Source: DRKI01 sp011051875 (GTDB taxonomy: Bacteria > Desulfobacterota > Desulfobulbia > Desulfobulbales > Desulfobulbaceae). From it: a DNA stretch of 64,000 bases. Location: positions 47,547 to 111,546 of the forward strand of contig JALXDL010000100.1 in assembly GCA_026990385.1 (NCBI GenBank), given 5' to 3'. The position numbers and the translations under genes were made by a program. Positions 53,501-61,234 of this stretch are shown piece after piece (the stretch's first letter is position 1; every line of letters starts with the position of its first letter). Under the pieces are notes generated by a model that saw nothing but the letters and a program-made list of their open reading frames with translations, had not been told where the DNA came from and did not search any database.

Positions 53501-55743
53501 GCCCGGCGGACGACCTGGGGCCTGGCCCTGCCGCCGCCGGCGAGCTGGACCACGATGCGGTCTGTCTTCTTCAGGCGGCCGACCAGGGTCTTGAAGAGGT
53601 GGCGGGAGACATCGGGATACTTCTCGATCAGTTCGGAGAGCTTGTCTCCGGGGTAGCGTTTGATGACACACCGGCCCGAGGAGACGATGGAGGCGGAGCG
53701 GGGTTCGTCGAGAATGGCGGCCATCTCGCCGAAATACTCGCCCGGCTCCGTGATTTCGGCGATCTTCTTGCCGCCCCGGAGCACGGCAACCTTGCCGCGC
53801 ACCAGTTTGAAGAAGTCCTTGTCCTTGTTGGACTCCTGGATGATCACATCACTGTCCTCGTACTCCTCCACGTCCGGGTTGACGAGGTAGGCCGGCAGGC
53901 TGTCCTCGTGGACCACCGTGCGCCGCAGCACCTCCTCCAGGCTGGTGATGCCTTCCCGGGCCTTTTGCAGGGCCGCCTCGCGCAGGGTGTACATGCCTTC
54001 CTGGACAGCTACCTTGCGGAGCTGCTCCTCCGAGACCTCGGCCTGGATCGCCTTGGCTACCTCGTCGGTGACCTCCATCAGCTCGAAAAAACCGACCCGG
54101 CCCCGGTATCCGAGACCGTTGCACTCGGGGCAGCCCTTGGGCGCATAGAGCTGCAGGTCATCAAGCTCTTCTTCGCGGAATCCGGCGCTGAGCAGCTCTT
54201 CCCTGGAATGCTTGGCCGGCACCTTGCACTTGGTACACAGTCGACGGCCCAGCCGCTGCGACAGAACCATGGTCAGAGAGGAGGCCAGCAGGTAGGCCGG
54301 GATGCCGATGTCCACCAGGCGGCCGACCGTGGCCGGCGAGTCGTTGGTATGGAGAGTGGAGAAGACCAGGTGACCGGTCATGGCCGCCTTCATGGCGATC
54401 TCCGCGGTCTCAATATCACGGATCTCGCCGACCATGATGATGTCCGGGTCCTGACGGAGAAAGGCCTTCAGCGCCGCGGCAAAGGTCATGCCCACTTCCT
54501 GGTTGACATTGACCTGGTTGATGCCCTTGAAGTTGAACTCCACCGGGTCCTCGGCGGTCAGGATCTTGATGTCTTCCTTGTTGAGGGAGTTGAGGGCCGA
54601 GTAGAGGGTGACCGTCTTGCCGGAACCGGTGGGGCCGGTGACCAGGAGCAGCCCCTGCGGCCGGCTGAGGCAGCGCTTGAGGGAGTCGAAGGTCTTCTGC
54701 TCAAAGCCGAGCTTGGTCAGGTCGACGTTGAGCGAGCTCTTGTCCAGGATACGCAGGACGATGCCTTCCCCGTGCAGGAGGGGCAGGGTGGAGACGCGGA
54801 AATCGACCGCTTTTTTCCGGCCCATGCGCATCCTGATGCGGCCGTCCTGGGGCACGCGACGCTCGGTGATATTGAGATCAGCCAGGATCTTGATGCGGGC
54901 GACCAGGGCGTTCTTGATGGTCAGCGGCAGGTTCATTGACTTGAACAGGGCCCCGTCCTTGCGGTAGCGGACCTGCATGGTCTTTTCGAACGGTTCGATG
55001 TGGATATCGCTCACTCCCTCCTGGACCGCTTTGACCAGGATGCCGTTCACCAGCTTGATGATGGGCGCGTCCGAGGCGGAGAACTGGTCATAGGCGCTTT
55101 CGTCTTCGGCCGTGCTTTCGATCTCGAAATCCTCGGCTGCGTCCGAGACCAGGGCACCGAAGTCATCGATCTGGGTGACCTCGACCTCTTCCTCCACCTC
55201 CTCCTGGCCGGTCTGGAAGAAGGAGTTGTACTCTTCATCGTCGATCTTGTAGTACTTCCGGTAGGCGTCGATGATATCCCTGGCCGAGGAGACACAGACA
55301 TTGAGCCCTTTCTGCACGATATCCTGCAGTTCCTCCACCTCGATGGAGTCAGTGGGCTCGGCCATGGTGATCTGCAGGGTGTTGCCGACAACCCGGAGCG
55401 GAAAGGCGAGGAACCGCTTGGCCAGCTCGTAGGGCACCAGTTCCAGGGCCTCCGGGCTGGGCGGCTCGTCTTCGATCACCACCAGGGTGTAGTTGTGCAT
55501 CCTGCTCAGGAAGTTGGGAATGGTGTCCCGTTCAATGACACCGCTTTCGAGCAGGATCTGGCCCAGCCGCTGGCCGGTTTTCTTCTGGACAGCCTTGGCC
55601 TCTTCGAATTGGGTGGCCGTGATGTAACCGGCCTTGGAGAGAAGTTCGCCGATCTTGAGCTTGCCGGCCCCGGACTGGTCCTTTACAGTCCGTTTGAGGG
55701 AGGTCTTTCTGGCGGTCGTTTTTTTGGCAGCTTGCTTGGGCAT
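53497..55743 (-). CDS. pilB: Type IV pilus / type II secretion assembly ATPase (PilB/GspE) with MshEN and C-terminal cNMP-binding domain
   Basis: 748 residues from the ATG at 55743; a start at 55803 would fall at the predicted transcription start and is disfavoured. After a basic N-terminus come two 24-residue MshEN motifs (30-53, KIGELL...; 59-82, RLGQIL...) with a 5-residue spacer, the c-di-GMP-binding pattern. The ATPase core follows: VSDIHIEPFEKTMQVRYRKDG, Walker A GPTGSGKT (K376), Asp box EDPVEF, Walker B VGEIRD, HLVFSTLHTNDSPATVGRL, and the zinc cysteines CTKCK/CPEC. Residues about 615-735 form a cyclic-nucleotide-binding domain with the cassette FGEMAAILDEPRSASI, including the phosphate-binding Arg. 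It powers pilus extension or secretion; dual second-messenger control is inferred. Confidence 0.92.
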   Translation of the reverse strand: MPKQAAKKTTARKTSLKRTVKDQSGAGKLKIGELLSKAGYITATQFEEAKAVQKKTGQRLGQILLESGVIERDTIPNFLSRMHNYTLVVIEDEPPSPEALELVPYELAKRFLAFPLRVVGNTLQITMAEPTDSIEVEELQDIVQKGLNVCVSSARDIIDAYRKYYKIDDEEYNSFFQTGQEEVEEEVEVTQIDDFGALVSDAAEDFEIESTAEDESAYDQFSASDAPIIKLVNGILVKAVQEGVSDIHIEPFEKTMQVRYRKDGALFKSMNLPLTIKNALVARIKILADLNITERRVPQDGRIRMRMGRKKAVDFRVSTLPLLHGEGIVLRILDKSSLNVDLTKLGFEQKTFDSLKRCLSRPQGLLLVTGPTGSGKTVTLYSALNSLNKEDIKILTAEDPVEFNFKGINQVNVNQEVGMTFAAALKAFLRQDPDIIMVGEIRDIETAEIAMKAAMTGHLVFSTLHTNDSPATVGRLVDIGIPAYLLASSLTMVLSQRLGRRLCTKCKVPAKHSREELLSAGFREEELDDLQLYAPKGCPECNGLGYRGRVGFFELMEVTDEVAKAIQAEVSEEQLRKVAVQEGMYTLREAALQKAREGITSLEEVLRRTVVHEDSLPAYLVNPDVEEYEDSDVIIQESNKDKDFFKLVRGKVAVLRGGKKIAEITEPGEYFGEMAAILDEPRSASIVSSGRCVIKRYPGDKLSELIEKYPDVSRHLFKTLVGRLKKTDRIVVQLAGGGRARPQVVRRA

Positions 55744-55807
55744 GGAGGAGACATGAAGAGAATGATTACCAACAGTGGCTGCGTCAGTGGTGCAGCCATA
55801 CATTTAT

Positions 55808-55836
55808 ATCTTACTATAAAAAAGAAAACGGGTCAA
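55808..55836 (-). promoter_or_regulatory. Promoter of the pilus ATPase gene, overlapping the fhs terminator
   Basis: Minus strand: -35 TTGACC (55836-55831), 17-base spacer, -10 TAAGAT (55813-55808). The -35 lies in the 3-prime arm of the fhs terminator hairpin and the spacer is its T-tract. Transcription would start near 55801, which argues for the ATG at 55743. Confidence 0.5.
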
Positions 55837-55859
55837 AAGAGGAGGACTCTTTTGACCCG
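55818..55859 (-). terminator. Intrinsic terminator of fhs
   Basis: A perfect 13-bp stem (plus-strand arms 55829-55841 and 55847-55859; CGGGTCAAAAGAG) with a five-base loop, followed on the minus strand by TTTTCTTTTTT. It lies 74 bases after the fhs stop. Confidence 0.9.
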
Positions 55860-55932
55860 CTGACAGGCATGGCTCATCCCGCAGGACCGGTCCGGCTGCC
55901 GGGATGGGGAGATGGCAACGGAGGATTGCTTG

Positions 55933-57696
55933 TTAGAACAGTCCCTTGACCTTGCCGGTCTCCACGTCGACGTCGATGCGGCGGTAGGCCGGGTCGGACG
56001 CGGTGCCGGGCATCAGGCTGATGGCGCCGGCCACGGGCACGACAAAGCCCGCGCCCTTGTAGGTGAGGATGTCGCGCACCGGCAGGGTCCAGCCCTTGGG
56101 TACGCCCTTGAGCTTGGGATCGTGGGACAGGGAGAGATGGGTCTTGACCATGCAGGTACCCATCTCCTTCATCTCGGGATCGGCCTCGATCCGCTTCAGC
56201 TTGGCCTGGGCCTCGGGCGAGTAGGAGACGCCGTCGCCGCCGTAGACCTCTTTCACGATCAGTTCGATACGCCTGGAAAGCGGGGTGTCCAGGTCGTAGA
56301 GGAACTTGAAGTCGTTGGGTTCCTCGCAGGCGTCGACCACAGCGTCGGCAAACTCCAGGGCACCCTCGCCGCCGTGCTCCCAGTGCCTGGACAGGGCGAC
56401 CCGGGCACCGGCACTCTCGGCCAGCCTGCGCACGGCCTTGATCTCGTCGTCGGTGTCGGTGTAGAAGGCGTTGATGCAGACAACCGGATTGATACCGGCC
56501 TTCTTGACCGTCTCGATGTGATGGATCAGGTTTTTGCATCCTTCCTCGACCCAGGCCACGTTCTCGGAGTTGTACTCCTCGGGCATGGGCTTGCCCGGAA
56601 CCGGGATCGGCGCGCCGCCATGGCACTTGAGGGCACGGATGGTGGCAACAACCACGGCGCAGTTGGGCTTGAGGCCGGAGTAGCGGCACTTGAGGTTCCA
56701 GAATTTTTCAAAGCCGATGTCGGCGCCGAATCCCGACTCGGTGATGTTGTAGTCGGCCAGCTTGAGCGCGACACGGTCGGCGATGACCGAGGACTGGCCG
56801 ATGGCGATGTTGGCAAAGGGACCGGCATGGACGATGACCGGCTGGCCCTCCAGGGTCTGCATCAGGTTGGGGTTGATGGCATCCACCATCCAGGCGGTCA
56901 TGGCGCCGTCCACCTCCAGGTCGGCGGTGGTGATGGGCCGGTCCTGCTTGTCGTAGGCAACCACGATCCTGCCGATCCGCTCTCGCATGTCCTTGAGGTC
57001 GGTGGCAATGGAGAGGATGGCCATGATCTCCGAGGAGACGGCGATGGCGAACTTGGACTGCATGGTCATGCCGTCCATCTTGCCGCCCAGCCCGATGGTG
57101 ATGTTGCGCAGGGCCTGGGCGCAGAAGTCGATGATCCAGCCGAACTCCACCTTCTTGGGATGGATGTCCAGCCGCTTGAGGTTACGCTTGGCAAGCTGCT
57201 CGTCGGTATAGTTGCACTCGTGCTGCATGCGGGAGGTGAGCGCCACCATGCCCAGGTTGTGGGCGTTCATGATGGCGTTGATGTCGCCGGTCATGCCCAG
57301 TGAGAAGGGGGTGAGCGGGATGCACTGGGCCAGGCCGCCACCGGCTGCGGATCCCTTGATGTTCATGGTCGGGCCACCGGAGGGCTGGCGGATGGCGCCG
57401 ACAACGGATTTGCCGCGCTTGCCCAGCCCCTGGACGAGTCCCATGGCGCAGGTGGATTTTCCTTCTCCAAGCGGGGTGGGGGTGATGGCGGTGACATCGA
57501 CGTATTTTCCGTCCGGCCTGTCTTTCAACCGGTCGAGAATCTTACGGTAGTCCAGTTTGGCCAAGTAGTGGCCATGGGGAAGCAGCTCTTCCTTTTCCAG
57601 GCCGAGCATCTCGCCGAGTTCGTACACGGTCTTCATGCGGCTTTCCGCTTCCTCGGCGATCTCCCAGTCAGCGTGCTTGGTGGGATCCAAAACCAT
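55933..57696 (-). CDS. fhs: Formate-tetrahydrofolate ligase
   Basis: 587 residues from the ATG at 57696, preceded by GGAGGAGGA; the longer in-frame reading is not protein-like. ATP loop TPTPLGEGKSTCAMGLVQGL, REPSxGP-like RQPSGGPTMNIKGSAAGGG, DINAIMNAHNL, and the C-terminal GAISLMPGTASDPAYRRIDVD. It makes 10-formyl-THF from formate and THF, the entry to the methyl branch of the Wood-Ljungdahl route and the formyl donor for purN. Preceded by a strong promoter and ended by a strong terminator, so it is a single-gene unit. Confidence 0.97.
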   Translation of the reverse strand: MVLDPTKHADWEIAEEAESRMKTVYELGEMLGLEKEELLPHGHYLAKLDYRKILDRLKDRPDGKYVDVTAITPTPLGEGKSTCAMGLVQGLGKRGKSVVGAIRQPSGGPTMNIKGSAAGGGLAQCIPLTPFSLGMTGDINAIMNAHNLGMVALTSRMQHECNYTDEQLAKRNLKRLDIHPKKVEFGWIIDFCAQALRNITIGLGGKMDGMTMQSKFAIAVSSEIMAILSIATDLKDMRERIGRIVVAYDKQDRPITTADLEVDGAMTAWMVDAINPNLMQTLEGQPVIVHAGPFANIAIGQSSVIADRVALKLADYNITESGFGADIGFEKFWNLKCRYSGLKPNCAVVVATIRALKCHGGAPIPVPGKPMPEEYNSENVAWVEEGCKNLIHHIETVKKAGINPVVCINAFYTDTDDEIKAVRRLAESAGARVALSRHWEHGGEGALEFADAVVDACEEPNDFKFLYDLDTPLSRRIELIVKEVYGGDGVSYSPEAQAKLKRIEADPEMKEMGTCMVKTHLSLSHDPKLKGVPKGWTLPVRDILTYKGAGFVVPVAGAISLMPGTASDPAYRRIDVDVETGKVKGLF

Positions 57697-57821
57697 AGGG
57701 TCCTCCTCCTTGATGTTTGATTTCTTCGAAAGCGCCGGCCCTGGCAGGATAGGCCGGAGGTTCCGGTGTTGGTTGCGGCTGCGGGCCGGACTGCGGCCAG
57801 GCCGGACGGTATGCGGCCAGA

Positions 57822-57840
57822 ACGCAGGGGTTCCCTGCGT
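57822..57840 (-). promoter_or_regulatory. Hairpin in the fhs leader
   Basis: Arms ACGCAGGG and CCCTGCGT (8 bp) with a three-base loop, placed just after the predicted fhs transcription start, some 125 bases before the ATG. No T-tract follows in the direction of transcription. May be a 5-prime stabiliser or an operator. Confidence 0.4.
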
Positions 57841-57859
57841 AAAAACCATGTAACCGGCT

Positions 57860-57888
57860 AAAATAGCAGGATTACGATTTGATGTCAA
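57860..57888 (-). promoter_or_regulatory. Strong sigma70 promoter of fhs
   Basis: Minus strand: -35 TTGACA (57888-57883), 17-base spacer, -10 TATTTT (57865-57860). Leader of about 155 bases to the ATG at 57696. Confidence 0.65.
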
Positions 57889-57939
57889 TACCGGATGGCG
57901 GGAATGGACGGATCGGCTGGCAGAGAAGGTGCAGCCGGA

Positions 57940-58875
57940 TTATTGGAAAACCCCGGGGAACCGCTCTCGGAAATCCTCCTGCAGGGGGATCATGACCTCG
58001 CGCATGGAGGGCTCGGCCGCCTTGCTGGTGCGCAGTCGGAAGATATGCTTCCATTCAGCGAGGTTGCAGTAAACAATCAGTTCGGTCTTGCAGGAGTTGG
58101 GCAGGACGGTGCGGGCAGCCTGGGGGGTGCAGGTCTCGAGCAGCTGCAGGTACATCTTCTCGGTCTCCCGCATGGCCTGCTGCCAGATATTGTACTCCAC
58201 GCTGCCCTCGGCAAAGAACAGGGGCCTGATGAAGGTTACCTCGCTGCCGAACTTGTCGTCGCTGTAGCGGCAATAGCGCTGGCTTTCCTGGAGAAAGGAG
58301 CAGGGGCGGTGGCGGACGATCTCGTGGGTGACGGCGCGGTTGACAACGAACTTGACCGCGATGTGGCGGTGTCTTTCCAGGAGCGGGGCGGGAAAGCGGT
58401 CCACCTCTTCCAGGGCGATCTTGTCCACCCGGATGGTCGGAACCGGGGCCGGGCCGGACTGCGGCCGGATACCGGTGAAGAACCAGTCGTGCCGCCGAAG
58501 GAGGAAGTCGCTCATGGCCTGGACCAGGGCCGAATCGGGATGGAAGAGCAGCATCTCGCGAAAGGCCCGCACCGAGCCGGTGACGAGCAGCCGGTTCTCT
58601 TCCGGAATGTCAATGAAGAGGTATTTCGGCTGGCAGCGGAACAGCTCGTCGACGGGCTCCTGCCCGGGGCATTCCACCTCCAGGGTGAGCACGCCCATTT
58701 CCAGGACCGAGTTGTGGCCGTGCTCGGCCATCCTGGCCACGAAGGGAATGGCGGATTCGCGGTCGATCCGGTCCTCGCTCTTGTAACAGACACGGCCGCA
58801 GTACTCAATGCGGACCGGCAGGCTTTCCTGATCAAGCTGGTCCAGGACCGTGAAACTGGGCGGGATGATTTTCAT
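57940..58875 (-). CDS. thyX: Flavin-dependent thymidylate synthase
   Basis: 311 residues. The ThyX signature RHR-x7-S is present as RHRPCSFLQES (about 205-215), followed by QRYCRYSDDKFGSEVTFIRP; YCGRVCYKSEDRIDRESAIPF and HGHNSVLEMGVLTLEV lie near the N-terminus. It methylates dUMP with methylene-THF and FADH2, so it makes dTMP without DHFR turnover. The protein is longer than the roughly 230-250 residues of many ThyX enzymes. It fits the folate genes nearby but is separated from fhs by that gene's promoter. Confidence 0.93.
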   Translation of the reverse strand: MKIIPPSFTVLDQLDQESLPVRIEYCGRVCYKSEDRIDRESAIPFVARMAEHGHNSVLEMGVLTLEVECPGQEPVDELFRCQPKYLFIDIPEENRLLVTGSVRAFREMLLFHPDSALVQAMSDFLLRRHDWFFTGIRPQSGPAPVPTIRVDKIALEEVDRFPAPLLERHRHIAVKFVVNRAVTHEIVRHRPCSFLQESQRYCRYSDDKFGSEVTFIRPLFFAEGSVEYNIWQQAMRETEKMYLQLLETCTPQAARTVLPNSCKTELIVYCNLAEWKHIFRLRTSKAAEPSMREVMIPLQEDFRERFPGVFQ

Positions 58876-59004
58876 GGCCGGCCTCCGGCAGGTTTTGGGC
58901 GGGCAGGGTGCCGGAGACGATTTTCGGCCGTCCCCTGTTCATGGCCCTGCCGCTGTATGGATGTGTCCGGAACCCCTGGATGCCGGCGGCTCCGGCACGG
59001 ACAG

Positions 59005-60192
59005 CTACTCGTCCGGGTTCCAGAAGGGGGACATCTCGCGCAGGCCGGCGATGATGCCCGGCATCTTGTCGAGTACGAAGTCCACCTCCTCTTCGGTGTT
59101 GTAGATGGAGAGACTGAACCGGATCGAGCCATGGGCCGCGGTGAAGGGCACTCCCATGGCTCGCAGCACGTGCGACGGCTCGAGCGAGCCCGAGGTGCAG
59201 GCCGAACCCGAGGATGCGCAGATGTTGTACTCGTTCATGTGGAGCAGGATGGCCTCGCCCTCCACGAACTCGAAACTGATATTGGTGGTGTTGGGCAGCC
59301 GTTTTTCCGGGTGGCCGTTGAGCATGGACTTGGGGATCGAGGAGAGCAGCCCCTTTTCCAGCTTGTCGCGCAGGGCCCGGACCCGGGTGTTCTCCTCCTC
59401 CATCTTCTCTCCGGCCAGGGTGCAGGCCCGGCCCAGGCCGATGATAGAGGCCACGTTCTCGGTGCCGCCCCGGCGGCCCTTTTCCTGGTGTCCACCGTTT
59501 ATGAACGGGACAAATGGTGTTCCTTTACGGATATAGAGCACGCCGACGCCCTTGGGAGCGTGCAGCTTGTGGCCGGAGAGGGAGAGAAAGTCGATGGCGT
59601 TGTCCTTCATGTTGATGGGAATCTTGCCCACGGCCTGGACCGCGTCGGTATGGAAGAGAATATCCCGTTCCCTGGCTATGGCCGCCATCTCCTCCACCGG
59701 GAAGATGACCCCGGTCTCGTTGTTGGCCCACATCACCGAAACGATGGCGGTATCCTCGGTGAGCGCCTGCCGGTATTCCTCCAGGTCCAGGGTGCCGTCC
59801 CGTTCCACCTTGAGCCGGGTTATGCGGTGCTTGTGGCCGGTGAGCTGGGCGAGGTTCTCGCACAGGTTCTTCACTGCCGGATGCTCGACCCGGGTGGTGA
59901 CCACGTGCCGTTTTTCCGGCCATGTCTGGAGGGCCGAGAGAATGGCCGTGGAATCGCTCTCCGTGCCGCAGGAGGTGAAGACGATCTCCTCGGGCTCGGC
60001 GCCGAGCAGTGCTGCGATCTGGCCCCTGGCCTCCTCGATGGCCTTGCCCACCTGGCCACCGAAAGTATGCATGGAGGAGGGATTGCCGTAGCAGTCGGTG
60101 AGAAACGGCATCATGGCGTCCACCACCTCGGGGGCGATCCGGGTGGTGGCGTTGTTGTCCATGTAGATGACCTTGTCGCTGTTGCAGTTCAT
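59005..60192 (-). CDS. nifS: Cysteine desulfurase NifS
   Basis: 395 residues; the ATG shares one base with the nifU stop (TAATG). VIYMDNNATTRIAPEVVDAM, MPFLTDCYGNPSSMH, FTSCGTESDSTAI, HTDAVQAVGKIPI, PLP lysine in LSLSGHKLHAPKGVG, active-site cysteine in CASSGSACTSGSLEPSHVL, whose short loop is of the NifS/IscS class. It supplies sulfur to NifU. No nitrogenase genes are nearby, so the pair likely serves general Fe-S assembly. Confidence 0.95.
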   Translation of the reverse strand: MNCNSDKVIYMDNNATTRIAPEVVDAMMPFLTDCYGNPSSMHTFGGQVGKAIEEARGQIAALLGAEPEEIVFTSCGTESDSTAILSALQTWPEKRHVVTTRVEHPAVKNLCENLAQLTGHKHRITRLKVERDGTLDLEEYRQALTEDTAIVSVMWANNETGVIFPVEEMAAIARERDILFHTDAVQAVGKIPINMKDNAIDFLSLSGHKLHAPKGVGVLYIRKGTPFVPFINGGHQEKGRRGGTENVASIIGLGRACTLAGEKMEEENTRVRALRDKLEKGLLSSIPKSMLNGHPEKRLPNTTNISFEFVEGEAILLHMNEYNICASSGSACTSGSLEPSHVLRAMGVPFTAAHGSIRFSLSIYNTEEEVDFVLDKMPGIIAGLREMSPFWNPDE

Positions 60193-61028
60193 TACCTGTC
60201 CTCCTCGACGATCAGGCTGTCCGCCACCTGCTCGCGCAGTTTTTTCTCCACGTACTCCTTGAGCGTGGTCCGTGACGACTGGCAGCCGGAGCAGGCGCCG
60301 CGCAGGGAGACGGTGACAAAGTCGCCGTCCACGTCCACCAGCTCGATGTCGCCGCCGTCCTTGCGCAGGGTGGGCCTGATCTCCCGTTCCAGCACCTGCT
60401 CGATCTTCTTGATCTTCTGCAGGGTGGTCATCCGCTCCTGCTTTTTCGGCTTTTTCGGCTCGGCTTCGATGCCTTCCACGGTCTGGCGCAGGATCTCCCG
60501 CAGCCGGTCCTCGCACTTGCCGCAGCCGCCGCCGGCCTTGGTGAAATTGGTGATCTCCTCCACCGAGCGCAGGTCACTTTCCTTGATGGCCCGGATGATC
60601 TCGAGATCAGTGACTCCGAAGCACTCGCAGACCACCTCCCCCTGCGCCATGGGCAGTACCACGCCCCGGTAGTCGGCAATGGCCGCCTCCAGGGCCTCGC
60701 GGCCCATGACCGAGCAGTGCATCTTTTCCTTGGGCAGGCCGCCCAGGGCCTGGGCGATGTCCTCGTTGGTGATCTTCTCCGCCTCTTCCAGCGGCATGCC
60801 CTTGATCATCTCGGTGAGCGCCGATGACGAGGCAATGGCCGAGGCACAGCCAAAGGTCTTGAACTTGGCGTCGGTGATGATGTTGTTTTCATCCACCTTG
60901 ATCATCAGTTTCAGGGCATCGCCGCAGGCGAGCGAGCCCACCTCGCCGACGCCGTCGGCATCTTCGAGCTCGCCCACGTTGCGGGGGTGCATGAAATGTT
61001 CCTGTACCTTATCTGTATATTCCCACAT
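60192..61028 (-). CDS. nifU: Fe-S cluster scaffold NifU (three-domain)
   Basis: 278 residues from the ATG at 61028 (MWEYTDKVQEHFMHPRNVGELEDADGVGE is the standard start). Domain 1 is IscU-like with cysteines in SLACGDALKL, FKTFGCASAIASSS and KMHCSVMGREAL. Domain 2 is a BFD-like [2Fe-2S] domain (VVCECFGVTDLEI, GGGCGKCEDRL). Domain 3 is Nfu-like (GGDIELVDVDGDFVTVSLRGACSGC). Full length for NifU. It builds clusters with sulfur from NifS, encoded next in the same transcript. Confidence 0.95.
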   Translation of the reverse strand: MWEYTDKVQEHFMHPRNVGELEDADGVGEVGSLACGDALKLMIKVDENNIITDAKFKTFGCASAIASSSALTEMIKGMPLEEAEKITNEDIAQALGGLPKEKMHCSVMGREALEAAIADYRGVVLPMAQGEVVCECFGVTDLEIIRAIKESDLRSVEEITNFTKAGGGCGKCEDRLREILRQTVEGIEAEPKKPKKQERMTTLQKIKKIEQVLEREIRPTLRKDGGDIELVDVDGDFVTVSLRGACSGCQSSRTTLKEYVEKKLREQVADSLIVEEDR

Positions 61029-61234
61029 TGTATTACTCGCTGATTCTGTTGAAAAATTGTTGGATCGGCGGGTCCCGGCGACATGTTTTTCATGGAGAGA
61101 GGGCCGGCAGGCGCCCCCCGAACCGTCTCCGAAGCACTCAATGATACACCTTCGCTCAGCGCCCGGCAATACATCTCCGGGTCAGGAGGGAGATTTTCGG
61201 CCGGCCGGATTTCGGATGCGTCTCCAGGAGCCGT

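Noticed and set aside
53599..57303. Long plus-strand frames opposite pilB and fhs
   Set aside because: Shadows of genes with complete catalytic motifs.
57895..60672. A 925-codon plus-strand frame across thyX and nifS
   Set aside because: It spans two well-supported minus-strand genes and the gap between them and has no recognisable domain.
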